Assembly (NCBI RefSeq): GCF_001457815.1
Contig: NZ_LN898221.1
Span: 825,053-889,052 of the forward strand
DNA length: 64,000 bases
Source: Vitreoscilla massiliensis
Lineage (GTDB): Bacteria > Pseudomonadota > Gammaproteobacteria > Burkholderiales > Neisseriaceae
Direction: 5' to 3'
Position numbers and translations under genes: made by a program. Positions 16,175 to 24,550 of this stretch are shown one piece after another (the first letter of the stretch is position 1; each line of letters starts with the position of its first letter). The notes beneath the pieces were generated by a model, which ran no database searches, was not told the origin of the DNA, and was given only the letters and a program-made list of their open reading frames with translations.

Positions 16175-17026
16175 TCAGTCCAAATAATCCATGCCTATGT
16201 CCAAATAGCGGGCGCTGTGGGTGACATAGCCCATGGCCAAGAAGTCGACACCGGTTTCGGCAACGATGACGGCGGTGTCAGGATTGAGGCCACCTGAGGC
16301 TTCGGTTTGGCACTGACCTTGGCACATGTCCACGGCGGTGCGCAAATCTTCGACGCTCATATTGTCGAGCAAGACCAAGGACACGCCTTCTTGCAATACT
16401 TTTTCCAATTGGCGCAAATTGTCGACCTCGATTTCAATCGGTATCAAATGGCCGGCATAGGCCTTGGCTTGTTGGATGACCGCGCTCAAATCGCCACCAG
16501 CCAAGGCGATGTGGTTGTCTTTGATTAAGATGGCATCGTCCAAGCCCAAACGGTGGTTGCGGCCGCCGCCCACGCGCACGGCAAATTTTTGCAACACCCG
16601 CAACCCCGGCATGGTTTTGCGTGTGCACGTCACTTGCGCTTGGGTGTAAGCAATGCTGGCTTGGATTTGCTGGGTGGTGGTGGCGATGCCGCTTAAATGG
16701 GTGAGGAAATTCAAGGCGGTGCGCTCGGCCGATAAAATGGCGCGGGCATTGCCTTGGACGGTGGCAATGATGTCACCGCGTTGCAACACATCGCCATCAT
16801 TGACCTTGGTTTCAAACGCCAAACCCACGCCCATCGCTTCAAAACTCAAGCGCGCCAAATCTATGCCGCAGAGTACGCCTTGTTCGCGCGCGACGATGTG
16901 CAATTGGCAGGTCTGCGCGGCGGCAATGACGGCTTCCGACGTCACATCGGCGCGACGCCCCAAATCTTCCAACAATGCGGCCTGTACCATCGGTAGAATC
17001 AACGGCTGCGGTAAGCTGTAATGCAT
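16175..17026 (-). CDS. nadC: Nicotinate-nucleotide pyrophosphorylase (quinolinate phosphoribosyltransferase)
   Basis: NadC makes nicotinate mononucleotide from quinolinate and PRPP in de novo NAD synthesis. The 283-residue protein shows the family blocks LLEDLGRRADVTSEAV, AERTALNFLTHLSGIATTT, CTRKTMPGLRVLQKFAVRVG-GGRNHRLGLDDAILIKDNH and a C-terminal VDFLAMGYVTHSARYLDIGMD. nadA and nadB are not next to it. The ATG at 17024-17026 follows AGGAG with good spacing. Immediately upstream is a perfect 21-bp palindrome, the best candidate for NAD-responsive control. A DUS lies within its first coding positions (near 16978), encoding part of a normal-looking N-terminus. Confidence 0.96.
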   Translation of the reverse strand: MHYSLPQPLILPMVQAALLEDLGRRADVTSEAVIAAAQTCQLHIVAREQGVLCGIDLARLSFEAMGVGLAFETKVNDGDVLQRGDIIATVQGNARAILSAERTALNFLTHLSGIATTTQQIQASIAYTQAQVTCTRKTMPGLRVLQKFAVRVGGGRNHRLGLDDAILIKDNHIALAGGDLSAVIQQAKAYAGHLIPIEIEVDNLRQLEKVLQEGVSLVLLDNMSVEDLRTAVDMCQGQCQTEASGGLNPDTAVIVAETGVDFLAMGYVTHSARYLDIGMDYLD

Positions 17027-17038
17027 GCTGCTCTCCTA

Positions 17039-17059
17039 ATATACTCAAACGGAGTATAT
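17039..17059 (-). promoter_or_regulatory. Palindromic operator candidate upstream of nadC
   Basis: ATATACTC-AAACG-GAGTATAT is an 8-bp perfect inverted repeat with a 5-base centre, 13 bases before the nadC start codon. The size and symmetry suit a dimeric repressor such as the NadR/NadQ/NrtR types known to control NAD genes; which one, if any, cannot be told. It could also fold as an RNA hairpin next to the ribosome binding site. Confidence 0.5.
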
Positions 17060-17247
17060 ATACATCTGCCGCAGATGGGAATCGGTACGAGGGCAAATTT
17101 GCTTAAGTGGCAGTATTTGTGGTGAATTTTGACCCATAGCCACAAGAGCACACACAGGCCTAGTCTGGTGAGTACGACAGAATTGAAATGCAGCCCTACT
17201 CATCTAAGCGACCATGCGCTGGTGATTCAAGCCAAGGTCATACCTTA

Positions 17248-17625
17248 AGCAGCCTTACACCTGTATGCAAAACTCGCACCGCCGTGTTCACAGATAGCAG
17301 CACACACTTCAACATCCGCATTCGCACGTTCTCGGCTCAATAGCAACTAGCCACCCTTATCCATCCAATAACACACAGCCTGATTTTGAGCAGCCCCAAG
17401 TCTTGATTAAAAGTTCGTCCTATCATGTTCATCACATTGACCACACATTTCAACTTCCGCATTAGCACGTTCACGGCTCAATAAGCATCAACAACTGTTA
17501 CCCCAGCAACAACACGACCTGACTTTGCGCAGCGCTACACCTGTATTAAAACTCACCTCATCACATTCACCGCATCAGCCACGCATTTCAACTTTCGCAT
17601 TAGCGCGTTCACAATACAATAATGA
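17248..17625. repeat. Three imperfect direct repeats of about 138-140 bp
   Basis: Units start near 17249, 17387 and 17527. Each opens with a GCAGC-rich block followed by CACCTGTAT or a relative, and ends with a strongly conserved core: TTCAACATCCGCATTCGCAC, TTCAACTTCCGCATTAGCAC and TTCAACTTTCGCATTAGCGC, then GTTC-(T/A)C-GGCTCAATA-like sequence. There is no open frame across them. They fill the gene-free stretch between nadC and the SDR gene. Function unknown. Confidence 0.7.
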
Positions 17626-17654
17626 GCAAGCATTTTTGCCTTAGCCATAAAACA

Positions 17655-17692
17655 CGGCCTGTAAACCACAGTATCGGGTTTACAGGCCGCTT
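17655..17692. terminator. Inverted DUS pair, terminator of the SDR gene
   Basis: CGGCCTGTAAACC (17655-17667) pairs with GGTTTACAGGCCG (17677-17689). The left copy has lost the leading G of the DUS. Confidence 0.7.
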
Positions 17693-17713
17693 ATTGGTGC
17701 GAGCAACACGGTG

Positions 17714-18457
17714 TTACTGTGCCACATAACCTCCGTCTACCAACACGCTGGTGCCGTTGACAAACGAGGCTTTGTCGCTGGCGAGGAACAACACCACGTT
17801 GGCCACTTCTTCGGGTCTGCCCAAACGCCCGATAGGATGTAAGGCCACCAAAGCCTCTTTGCCGGCGGCATCGATGCTGTTCAACAAAGGCGTGTCGATG
17901 TAACCGGGCGACACCGCATTGACGCGTATGCCGTATTGGGCGTAATCACAGGCCAGGCTTTGGGTCAGTAATTTCACCCCGCCTTTGGCCGCCGCATACG
18001 CGGTCACCGCTTTTTTGCCCACCCATGAGTGGATGGAGCCGCAGTTGACAATCACACCGGCTTGTTTTTTGTGCAACCAATAGGCAATCGCGTATTTGTT
18101 AATCAAATACACCGCAGTCAAATTGATGTCTATGGTTTTTTGCCACTTGTCCATGTCCAACACATCTATCGGCGCATCGTCGCCGATGCCGGCGTTGGCA
18201 AACACCACATCCAAACCACCGAAACGCTCTATGCAAAAATTCAGCAGATTTTGGTTCGCCGCCGCATCGCGCACATCGATTTTGAAAAACGCGGTAAGGT
18301 GACCATTCGCATTCAATTCATCGCTGAGCGCTTGGCCGCGTGTGTCCAAATCGGCAATCACCACTTGCGCGCCTTGTTCACAAAACGCACGCACACTCGC
18401 CTCACCAATGCCACTTGCTCCGCCAGTTACCACCACGGTTTTGCCGCTGAATTCCAT
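17714..18457 (-). CDS. Short-chain dehydrogenase/reductase (SDR), classical type
   Basis: A 247-residue NAD(P)-dependent oxidoreductase. The Rossmann motif TGGASGIGEASV is near residue 10, followed by a conserved Asp after strand 2 (VVIADLDTR), which favours NAD(H) as cofactor. NAG appears in FANAGIGDDAP, the catalytic serine in NCGSIHSW, and Tyr/Lys in YAAAKGGVK. It closes with GRLGRPEEVANVVLFLASD and VNGTSVLVDGGY, the standard SDR C-terminus. The ATG at 18455-18457 is chosen because AAGGAG lies five bases upstream; a longer frame to 18616 has no site. The substrate cannot be inferred; it stands alone with a DUS terminator. Confidence 0.9.
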   Translation of the reverse strand: MEFSGKTVVVTGGASGIGEASVRAFCEQGAQVVIADLDTRGQALSDELNANGHLTAFFKIDVRDAAANQNLLNFCIERFGGLDVVFANAGIGDDAPIDVLDMDKWQKTIDINLTAVYLINKYAIAYWLHKKQAGVIVNCGSIHSWVGKKAVTAYAAAKGGVKLLTQSLACDYAQYGIRVNAVSPGYIDTPLLNSIDAAGKEALVALHPIGRLGRPEEVANVVLFLASDKASFVNGTSVLVDGGYVAQ

Positions 18458-18778
18458 CTGTACTCCTTCATGTTTGGTTGTGGGTTTCATCCCTAGCCTA
18501 ATTGATTGCCACCACACCATGTTGACGCGCATCAAGCGACATCGGGACTTAAACAGTTTTAACCTGTGTTGACATGTGGCCTGTAAACATCTTACTGGCT
18601 CACAAACAGCGTTCACCTCCCCAACTCATACTCAGATGCAAAAATACGCCGTCCTCGCTTCAAATTGTGTAAACAAGGCTTGATATTGCAGCGCACAACA
18701 GGCTATGGTGCGCAAAGCGCGGCGTCCCGGGCTATGCCCACACGCCAACAGATGAACATTTAGCATGAAAGGTAAGGC
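18458..18778. other. Divergent intergenic region between SDR and lipoprotein genes
   Basis: No coding sequence is supported. A degraded single DUS (TGGCCTGTAAAC) lies near 18578. AAGGTAAGG at the right end is the ribosome binding site for the lipoprotein gene. Confidence 0.5.
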
Positions 18779-19321
18779 TTGAACACGCACACTCGTATCC
18801 CATCAACATGGCTGCGCGCCATCGCCATCGCGGCGGTGTTGCCATGGCTGGCCGCCTGCGATCAGGTGACCGAAAAAATCGACCAAAAAATTGAGCAAGC
18901 CGTGCCCAAAGCCACGGCCGCGCAAAACGAACAAGCAGCCAAGCTGTACCAAGCCTTGAGCCAAAAAGACTATGCCTTAATCATGCAAACAGCCAGTCCA
19001 GAATTTCAGGCCGAATTGCAACAATCGTCCAATTCCTTGGCGTTTATGAGTTCGCAAATCCCCGCCGGCAGCGCCCCCGCTGCACCGAGCATGATCGCCA
19101 TCAACAAAAGCGTGCACACCCAACGTGGCAAGCTGTTAAGCATTACCTACCAATATGTGTATCCAGTGCAATTGGTCAATTTCACCGTGGTCTTTGATGG
19201 CGAGGAAGGCTCAACCGTGCTCAAAGGCTTGAACCTCAATGTGCAAGTCAATCCCAACAGCCCTGCACCCACAAACAAGGCACCGGACAGCGCTTCAGCA
19301 CCCAAGCAACAGGTGATTTAA
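18779..19321 (+). CDS. Predicted lipoprotein of unknown function
   Basis: A 180-residue protein starting with TTG at 18779, set by AAGGTAAGG just upstream; no ATG is available in frame nearby. A signal peptide (RAIAIAAVLPW) ends in the lipobox LAAC, so Cys27 should be lipidated. The mature part has a helical stretch KIDQKIEQAVPKATAAQNEQ, an alpha-beta domain with LYQALSQKDYALIMQTASPE resembling DUF3887/DUF4019-like stress or signalling lipoproteins in outline, and a low-complexity Pro/Ala/Ser tail. The family is uncertain. It is monocistronic; the repeat region follows. Confidence 0.75.
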   Translation: MNTHTRIPSTWLRAIAIAAVLPWLAACDQVTEKIDQKIEQAVPKATAAQNEQAAKLYQALSQKDYALIMQTASPEFQAELQQSSNSLAFMSSQIPAGSAPAAPSMIAINKSVHTQRGKLLSITYQYVYPVQLVNFTVVFDGEEGSTVLKGLNLNVQVNPNSPAPTNKAPDSASAPKQQVI

Positions 19322-19420
19322 TGCTTACGCTGGCATTAAAAGCCGTTGGATATTGAAGCAGTTGAACCTTACAGGCCGTATGGTTTACAGGCCGCATTAA
19401 AGAAAGCCACACGCTTGTGT

Positions 19421-19848
19421 GGCTTTTGTTATATTGATATTGGACGAATTGCGGCTGGCAGCTGTTGCGCTACGCGTCTACATGCATTGTGTCTGCGAAC
19501 ACTCACATTTGCCTCTCAATCATCAAGAAACACTCAAACGGCCATCATCGCCAAACGGATTAACGCGTCACCGTAGCTTTACAGGCCGCATCTAAGCCGC
19601 TTGCAGCATGCCGCTGTCTGTTTCCCGTTAATGCCAATATGCAAACGTGAGGCTTTTGTTATATCGGTGTTGGACGAATTGCAGCTGCTATCTCTTGCGC
19701 TACGCGTCTACATCCATTGTGTCTGTGTCACTCACATTCGCCTCTCAATCATCAAGAAATACCCAAGCAATCACCGCAAACATATTGGCGTATCACCGCA
19801 GCTTTACAGGCCGTATCTAAACCTTTTGCAGCATGTCGCGTTGCGGTG
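19421..19848. repeat. Two diverged 230-bp direct repeats, each ending in a DUS
   Basis: GGCTTTTGTTATATTGATAT at 19421 recurs as GGCTTTTGTTATATCGGTGT at 19651, and similarity runs on through TGCGCTACGCGTCTACAT, CCTCTCAATCATCAAGAAA and AGCTTTACAGGCCGCATCTAA (AGCTTTACAGGCCGTATCTAA in copy two) to TTGCAGCATG. The spacing is 230 bases. The hairpin AGCCACACGCTTGTGTGGCT at 19404 just before copy one recurs as a relative near 20010. No open frame is conserved. The 19322-20060 stretch otherwise holds no gene. Confidence 0.75.
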
Positions 19849-20060
19849 ATTTTTTAGCCATGACCGCGGTCTTGGCCGTGTGGTAATCCTGTATTGACAC
19901 ACAGTATCTACACCCACTCCTGTCTGCTGTTTCAATCTAAAAATACAAAAAGCGCCGCATTTGCAGTGGTCTTATACAATTCCTACCGTTTTACAGGCCG
20001 CATAAAAAAGCCACACGCTGTGTGTGGCTTGTTCGTACGTTCTTTCTAATTGCAACAGTA

Positions 20061-20675
20061 TTAAGCCGCACCATCGTAGCGGTGCAACAATTGCTGCATG
20101 TGCGCTTTGATGCCGCCATGCCATTCGTGTTGCAACACGCTGTACAACACCGTGTCGCGCACAGTGCCATCGCGACGCAGCGCGTGGTGGCGGATGGTGC
20201 CGTCTTTTTTGGCGCCCAAGCGCTCAATGGCTTTTTGGCTGGCAAAATTCAAATTGTCGGTACGCCAACCGACCACGCCGCAATCCAAGGTTTCAAACGC
20301 ATGTTGCAGCAATAGGTTTTTGCACTCGGTATTCACATAGGTTTTTTGCACCGATTTGGCATACCAAGTATAGCCTATCTCCACGCGTTTAATCGGCGCG
20401 ATGATGTCGTGATAACTGCTGGAGCCGAGCACGCGCCCACTGGCTTTTTCAATCACCGCATGCGCCAAACGCGTGCCCTCGGCGCGCATTTGCAAGGCCA
20501 AATCAATATAGGCTTTGACCTTATCCGGCTCAGGCGCCGAAGTCACCACCAAATTCCACAATTCACCGTCCAACACCGCCTCGCGCAGCCCTTGTTCGTG
20601 TTCATACCCCAAAGGCTCTAGCACCAAGCGTTCAGAAGCAATGGTCAAGGCCGGAGGCCATACTGCATTTGTCAT
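20061..20675 (-). CDS. GNAT family N-acetyltransferase, RimJ/RimL type
   Basis: A 204-residue acetyl-CoA-dependent acyltransferase. The N-terminal SERLVLEPLGYEHEQGLREA block, the central YHDIIAPIKRVEIGYTWYAK (the beta-4 strand/loop that positions substrate) and the CKNLLLQHAFETLDCGVVGW to TDNLNFASQKAIERLGAKKDG run, with a hairpin and the N-x-x-S-x-x-x-x-E-R-x-G motif, are typical of RimJ/RimL-like enzymes. The R/Q-x-x-G-x-G/A pyrophosphate loop is poorly kept (VQKTYVNTE in its place), which is common in this subfamily. The substrate is unknown. It lies just after the exported-protein gene on the same strand. Confidence 0.88.
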   Translation of the reverse strand: MTNAVWPPALTIASERLVLEPLGYEHEQGLREAVLDGELWNLVVTSAPEPDKVKAYIDLALQMRAEGTRLAHAVIEKASGRVLGSSSYHDIIAPIKRVEIGYTWYAKSVQKTYVNTECKNLLLQHAFETLDCGVVGWRTDNLNFASQKAIERLGAKKDGTIRHHALRRDGTVRDTVLYSVLQHEWHGGIKAHMQQLLHRYDGAA

Positions 20676-20718
20676 GTTTTCTCTCTCTTTTCTCGTTTAC
20701 AGGCCGCTATTGCGGCAA

Positions 20719-21240
20719 TTATCCGGCAATGGTGCAATTGACGCGCACATTGCCTTGCGCGGTTTGCGTGACCCTACCGCCATCCAATTCGCGTTGGCTA
20801 AACAATTGTTTGAGAGCAGGCAGATTGTCTGATATCGACCCTTGCGCCACCCAATAATAGCCAAAACTCTCATACGGCTTGCCTTGCAAATACACCGCCA
20901 CCTTAATCACTTGCAAACCAAAACGCGGCTGTTGCAATGCCAAAGCCAATTGGCTGCTGCTGCCTTGCTTTAACACCTCGGCCGCACGCACGCCTTGATA
21001 AGACACGCCGCCGGCTAGCAGTGTTTGCTTGCTTGCATCGTGACGAAAATGAAAGCGGTCATGTTCATCCGTCACCGCCGTGCTCAAATTCACTATGTGC
21101 GTATTGTTGATGTCGCACGTCATCGCTTTGCGACTCAGCCATTGCTCGGCACTGACCACGCTCTCGGCCGCACCGGCCACACCCGCCCACATGCCCAAGC
21201 CCAGCAACACATATGCTTTTTTCCACCCCTGCAAACCCAT
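20719..21240 (-). CDS. Exported protein of unknown function
   Basis: A 173-residue protein from the ATG at 21238-21240, chosen because it begins a clean signal peptide (GWKKAYVLLGLGMWAGVAGA); the longer frame to 21333 would bury it. The mature protein has two cysteines (MTCDINNTHIV and VRVNCTIAG) that could pair in the periplasm, and several beta-prone segments. I do not recognise a family. It is followed closely by the GNAT gene on the same strand; a DUS copy at about 20697 lies between them. Confidence 0.7.
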   Translation of the reverse strand: MGLQGWKKAYVLLGLGMWAGVAGAAESVVSAEQWLSRKAMTCDINNTHIVNLSTAVTDEHDRFHFRHDASKQTLLAGGVSYQGVRAAEVLKQGSSSQLALALQQPRFGLQVIKVAVYLQGKPYESFGYYWVAQGSISDNLPALKQLFSQRELDGGRVTQTAQGNVRVNCTIAG

Positions 21241-21543
21241 GTCCCATTCCCATCTGCACTGTTGCCAACCCCATACTGGCACAGCGCGAATTTGTCTGGC
21301 AAGTTTCCGCTCACAAAATTTGATGTAACGCACCTACGATGCAGCAATATTCAACACAGCATTATTTCGCCGAATTTAAACCATAATGCAGTCTCTGCCT
21401 TAATCGTTTACTAAAAGTAAATCATTCTTGCCCATATTGGCATTTCCATTTCATCTTATTTACCTTAGAATGCACAGCTGTTGTGCAATAACAGTAAAAA
21501 TACTAAAAATCATTTTAATATTACCTTTCAAGAGGCAAAACAC

Positions 21544-22092
21544 ATGAACATCGTGGCATTTGGCACCAGTACCAGTCAAAACTCCATCAATCAAAAATTG
21601 GCCACTTATGTGGCCGGCGAATTGGGCGACCACCAAGTGCGCATTTTGGATTTGAACGATTATGAAATGCCGATTTACAGCATAGACCGCCAACAAAACG
21701 GCTTTCCAGAGCAAGCGCAAGCGTTTTTGGACGAAATCAAAGCCGCCGACGGCATCGTGGTATCGTTGGCAGAACACAATTTGAACTTCTCGACCGCGTT
21801 TAAAAACGTGCTCGATTGGGTATCGCGCATCGACATGCAATTCTTAGCCGGCAAAAAAATGTTGGTATTGTCGACTTCTCCTGGCGGTTTTGGCGGCGGC
21901 AATGTGATGGAAATCGGTTTGAAATACTTTGGCTTTGCCAAAGGCGAAGTGGTGGCCCATTACTCATTGCCTAGCTTCCAAGACAATTTCCAAGAAGGTG
22001 TGATTGTGAACGAAGACATCCAAGCCATCGTCGCCGAAAAAATCGACGTGTTCTTGAACAGCTTGGTCAATACTGAGGCAAGTGTTGCATAA
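21544..22092 (+). CDS. NADPH-dependent FMN reductase / flavodoxin-like quinone reductase
   Basis: A 182-residue flavodoxin-fold protein. The N-terminal phosphate loop GTSTSQNSINQKLATY and the second flavin-contact STSPGGFGGGNVMEIGLKYF are the signatures of the NADPH-dependent FMN reductase family (ChrR/YieF, AzoR-like). Such enzymes reduce quinones, azo dyes or metal ions with bound FMN, usually as protection against one-electron redox cycling. The ATG at 21544 follows AAGAGG; an upstream in-frame start at 21481 lacks a site. Monocistronic, ending at a DUS-pair terminator. Confidence 0.9.
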   Translation: MNIVAFGTSTSQNSINQKLATYVAGELGDHQVRILDLNDYEMPIYSIDRQQNGFPEQAQAFLDEIKAADGIVVSLAEHNLNFSTAFKNVLDWVSRIDMQFLAGKKMLVLSTSPGGFGGGNVMEIGLKYFGFAKGEVVAHYSLPSFQDNFQEGVIVNEDIQAIVAEKIDVFLNSLVNTEASVA

Positions 22093-22113
22093 TTGCCCAA
22101 CACCTGTTTGAAA

Positions 22114-22154
22114 ATGCGGCCTGTAAACCCTAAAAATCGGTTTACAGGCCGCAT
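22114..22154. terminator. Inverted DUS pair, terminator of FMN reductase gene
   Basis: ATGCGGCCTGTAAACC and GGTTTACAGGCCGCAT form a 16-bp perfect stem about 20 bases past the stop codon. Confidence 0.8.
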
Positions 22155-22156
22155 CT

Positions 22157-23041
22157 TTTATTGCAATGCAACATTTTGCACATTTTCTGGCATTTAAATC
22201 GCGCAAAGCCTTGTCTATTGGGCAATGTGCGCCATTCCATTGCCGCATCGCTTTGCATGCTCAGCGCATTTTTATGGCGAATCGGCAATAAACTATGCCG
22301 TTTTCCGCACCAATCTGCTGATTCTCATCAAGACACGTTCCGTTTTTGGTTCGATACTGAGGTCGTTTTGAAACAAGTTTGCAGTCAAAAACCCGCAAGC
22401 CCAAGACCATTGCAGTGCTTATCGCAGCACCGCGCCATGTCTTTATGATGGCAACAATAAATACACTATCGACCATCGCGCCCAAAACATACACACACAT
22501 CTTGATCGGCCTGTAAGCAATTACAGGCCGAATTTTTTAGTTTGGTGGCTTGTGCTGTTGAGGATGGCCATATGCTTAAATTGCTCTTAGCAAGGCAGTG
22601 GCTACACACTTGAGTGGTTCTTAAAACGTTCTTGAATTGTTTTAAAACCTCCCTGAATTGCTCTTGAAATGCTCTTGAAGCGAGTTTAAAGCGTTCCTGA
22701 ATTGTTCTTGTATCATGTTTAAAACGCGGTAAAACCTCGCCTCAATATCCCTGAAAAATCACCCAAAATCCGATATTTCACTCCATATTTTCTTAAACAT
22801 CACTCTATTTCATTCATCATAAAAATAGCTTATTTTTATTTTAATATTCGCAAAAAATTCACGAATTGTGCCGTTTTCGGCAGAACTTTGTTTATTCCCA
22901 TCAAGACATGATGCTGTATTTGCTTTGATACTAAAAAAGAGAAACCAAGCGATGGGTGGATTATTCCTCGCCCTTAAAAATCGCCTATGAAAAGTTAAAA
23001 GTGAATGTATTGATTCACAACAATCATCAAAGGAGACGACA
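22157..23041. other. Gene-free AT-rich stretch with internal repeats
   Basis: No gene is supported. A block near 22298-22361 (GCCGTTTTCCGC, CTCATCAAGACAC, GATACTG) is echoed at 22868-22932 (GCCGTTTTCGGC, CCCATCAAGACAT, GATACTA). Between them 22615-22735 is a low-complexity run of variants of TTCTTGAATTG and GTTTAAA. A short imperfect DUS hairpin lies at 22507-22532. AAAGGAGACGAC at the right end is the ribosome binding site of the symporter gene. Confidence 0.6.
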
Positions 23042-24502
23042 GTGGAGCAATGGGTCAATACCATCGCAGGATATGTTTGGGGCAATGCACTGGTGGTGCT
23101 GGCCTTGGCCGTGGGTTTGTATTTCACGGTATTAACGCACGGCGTGCAGTTTCGCTGCTTGGCCGAATCGATACGCTTATTGGCTGAAAAACGCGAATCG
23201 GCCGAGGGCGTGTCCTCGTTTCAAGCCTTTTGCATGGCTTTGTCTGGCCGTGTCGGCGTCGGCAATATTGCTGGCGTTGCCACCGCCATCGCTGCCGGTG
23301 GCCCCGGTGCCTTATTGTGGATGAATGTGATGGCCTTGCTCGGCAGCGCCAGCGCGTTTATCGAATCGACTTTGGCGCAAGTGTACAAACACCGTGCCGA
23401 TGGCCAATACCGCGGCGGCTCGCCGTATTACATCGAAAAAGGTTTGAAGCTCAAAGGCTTTGCGGTGTTTGTCGCCATCGTCATCACCTTGTGTTACGGC
23501 GTGTTGGTGCCAGGTGTGCAAGCCAATACCATCGCCGATTCGTTTCAAAATGCCTTTGATTTGCCGCCGTACGTGACTGGCATCATCGTGACGGCTTTGT
23601 TGGCACTGATTATTTTTGGCGGCGTCAAACGCATTGCCCGTGTCGCTGACAAAGTCATTCCCCTGATGGCTGCGGCTTACATTGTGTTGATGGTGATTAT
23701 TTTGGGTTCACACCTGAGCCAAATCCCCGACATGGTGGTGACCATATTCAAAAGCGCGTTTGGCATGGATGCTGTGTTTGGCGGTATTGTCGGTCATGCG
23801 ATTGCATGGGGCGTGCGCCGCGCGGTGTTTTCCAATGTGGCAGGTGCGGGCGAAGCGACATTCAGCTCGGCCGCGGCCGAAGTGTCACACCCTGCCAAAC
23901 AAGGCTTGGTGCAAAGCTTTTCGGTGTACATCGACACCGTGGTGGTGTGCACCGCCACCGGCTTGATGATTTTGGCCACCGGCATGTACAACGTCTTTCC
24001 GGGCGGCGGTGACGTGGCCTTGGTAGAGCACATCCCTGGCGTTGAAGCAGGCACGGCCTATACCCAAGCGGCGGTGAGCACAGTGTTTGCCAACATGGGC
24101 AGCGGTTTTGTTGCCATCGCCATCTTTATGTTTGCCTTCACCACTTTGATGGCGTATTACTACATCGCCGAAACCGCCATGGTGTATTTGGACAAAAAAC
24201 TGCGTTTTCCGGTGTTGAAACTGCTGTTAAAACTGGTGTTTTTGGGCGTGGTGTTTGTCGGCAGCGTGCAATCGGTGAGCATGATGTGGGGTTTGGGTGA
24301 CATTGGTTTTGGCTCTATGTGTTATTTGAATTTTATCGCCATCGTGTTATTGACCAAACCGGCTTTGAAGGTTTTGCGCGACTACGACAGACAGCGCAAA
24401 CAAGGCTTAGACCCGGTGTTTGACCCGCGAGTGGTGGGCATAGACAATGCCGACTTTTGGGTAGAATACAGCGACCAACATCAAGCGCAATCCAAGAAAT
24501 AA
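23042..24502 (+). CDS. AGCS-family sodium:amino acid symporter, divergent copy
   Basis: A 486-residue inner-membrane protein of the alanine-or-glycine:cation symporter family, about 10-11 helices, starting from GTG at 23042 after AAAGGAG. Family blocks: ALSGRVGVGNIAGVATAIA-GGPGALLWMN, YRGGSPYYIEKGL, FGGVKRIARVADKVIPLMAA. Compared with the second copy in this window (53374-54870) the usual SNEAGxG segment reads SNVAGAGEA and the GGPGALFWMW signature reads GGPGALLWMN. These lie in segments expected near the transport path, so its substrate may differ. It is followed by its own DUS terminator and is not in an operon. Confidence 0.93.
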   Translation: MEQWVNTIAGYVWGNALVVLALAVGLYFTVLTHGVQFRCLAESIRLLAEKRESAEGVSSFQAFCMALSGRVGVGNIAGVATAIAAGGPGALLWMNVMALLGSASAFIESTLAQVYKHRADGQYRGGSPYYIEKGLKLKGFAVFVAIVITLCYGVLVPGVQANTIADSFQNAFDLPPYVTGIIVTALLALIIFGGVKRIARVADKVIPLMAAAYIVLMVIILGSHLSQIPDMVVTIFKSAFGMDAVFGGIVGHAIAWGVRRAVFSNVAGAGEATFSSAAAEVSHPAKQGLVQSFSVYIDTVVVCTATGLMILATGMYNVFPGGGDVALVEHIPGVEAGTAYTQAAVSTVFANMGSGFVAIAIFMFAFTTLMAYYYIAETAMVYLDKKLRFPVLKLLLKLVFLGVVFVGSVQSVSMMWGLGDIGFGSMCYLNFIAIVLLTKPALKVLRDYDRQRKQGLDPVFDPRVVGIDNADFWVEYSDQHQAQSKK

Positions 24503-24508
24503 CAACAT

Positions 24509-24543
24509 AAGCGGCCTGTAAAGCGTTTACAGGCCGCTTTTTT
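24509..24543. terminator. Inverted DUS pair, shared terminator
   Basis: AAGCGGCCTGTAAA-GCG-TTTACAGGCCGCTT followed by TTTTA; lies between the convergent symporter and DedA-rhodanese genes. Confidence 0.85.
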
Positions 24544-24550
24544 ATCTGTG

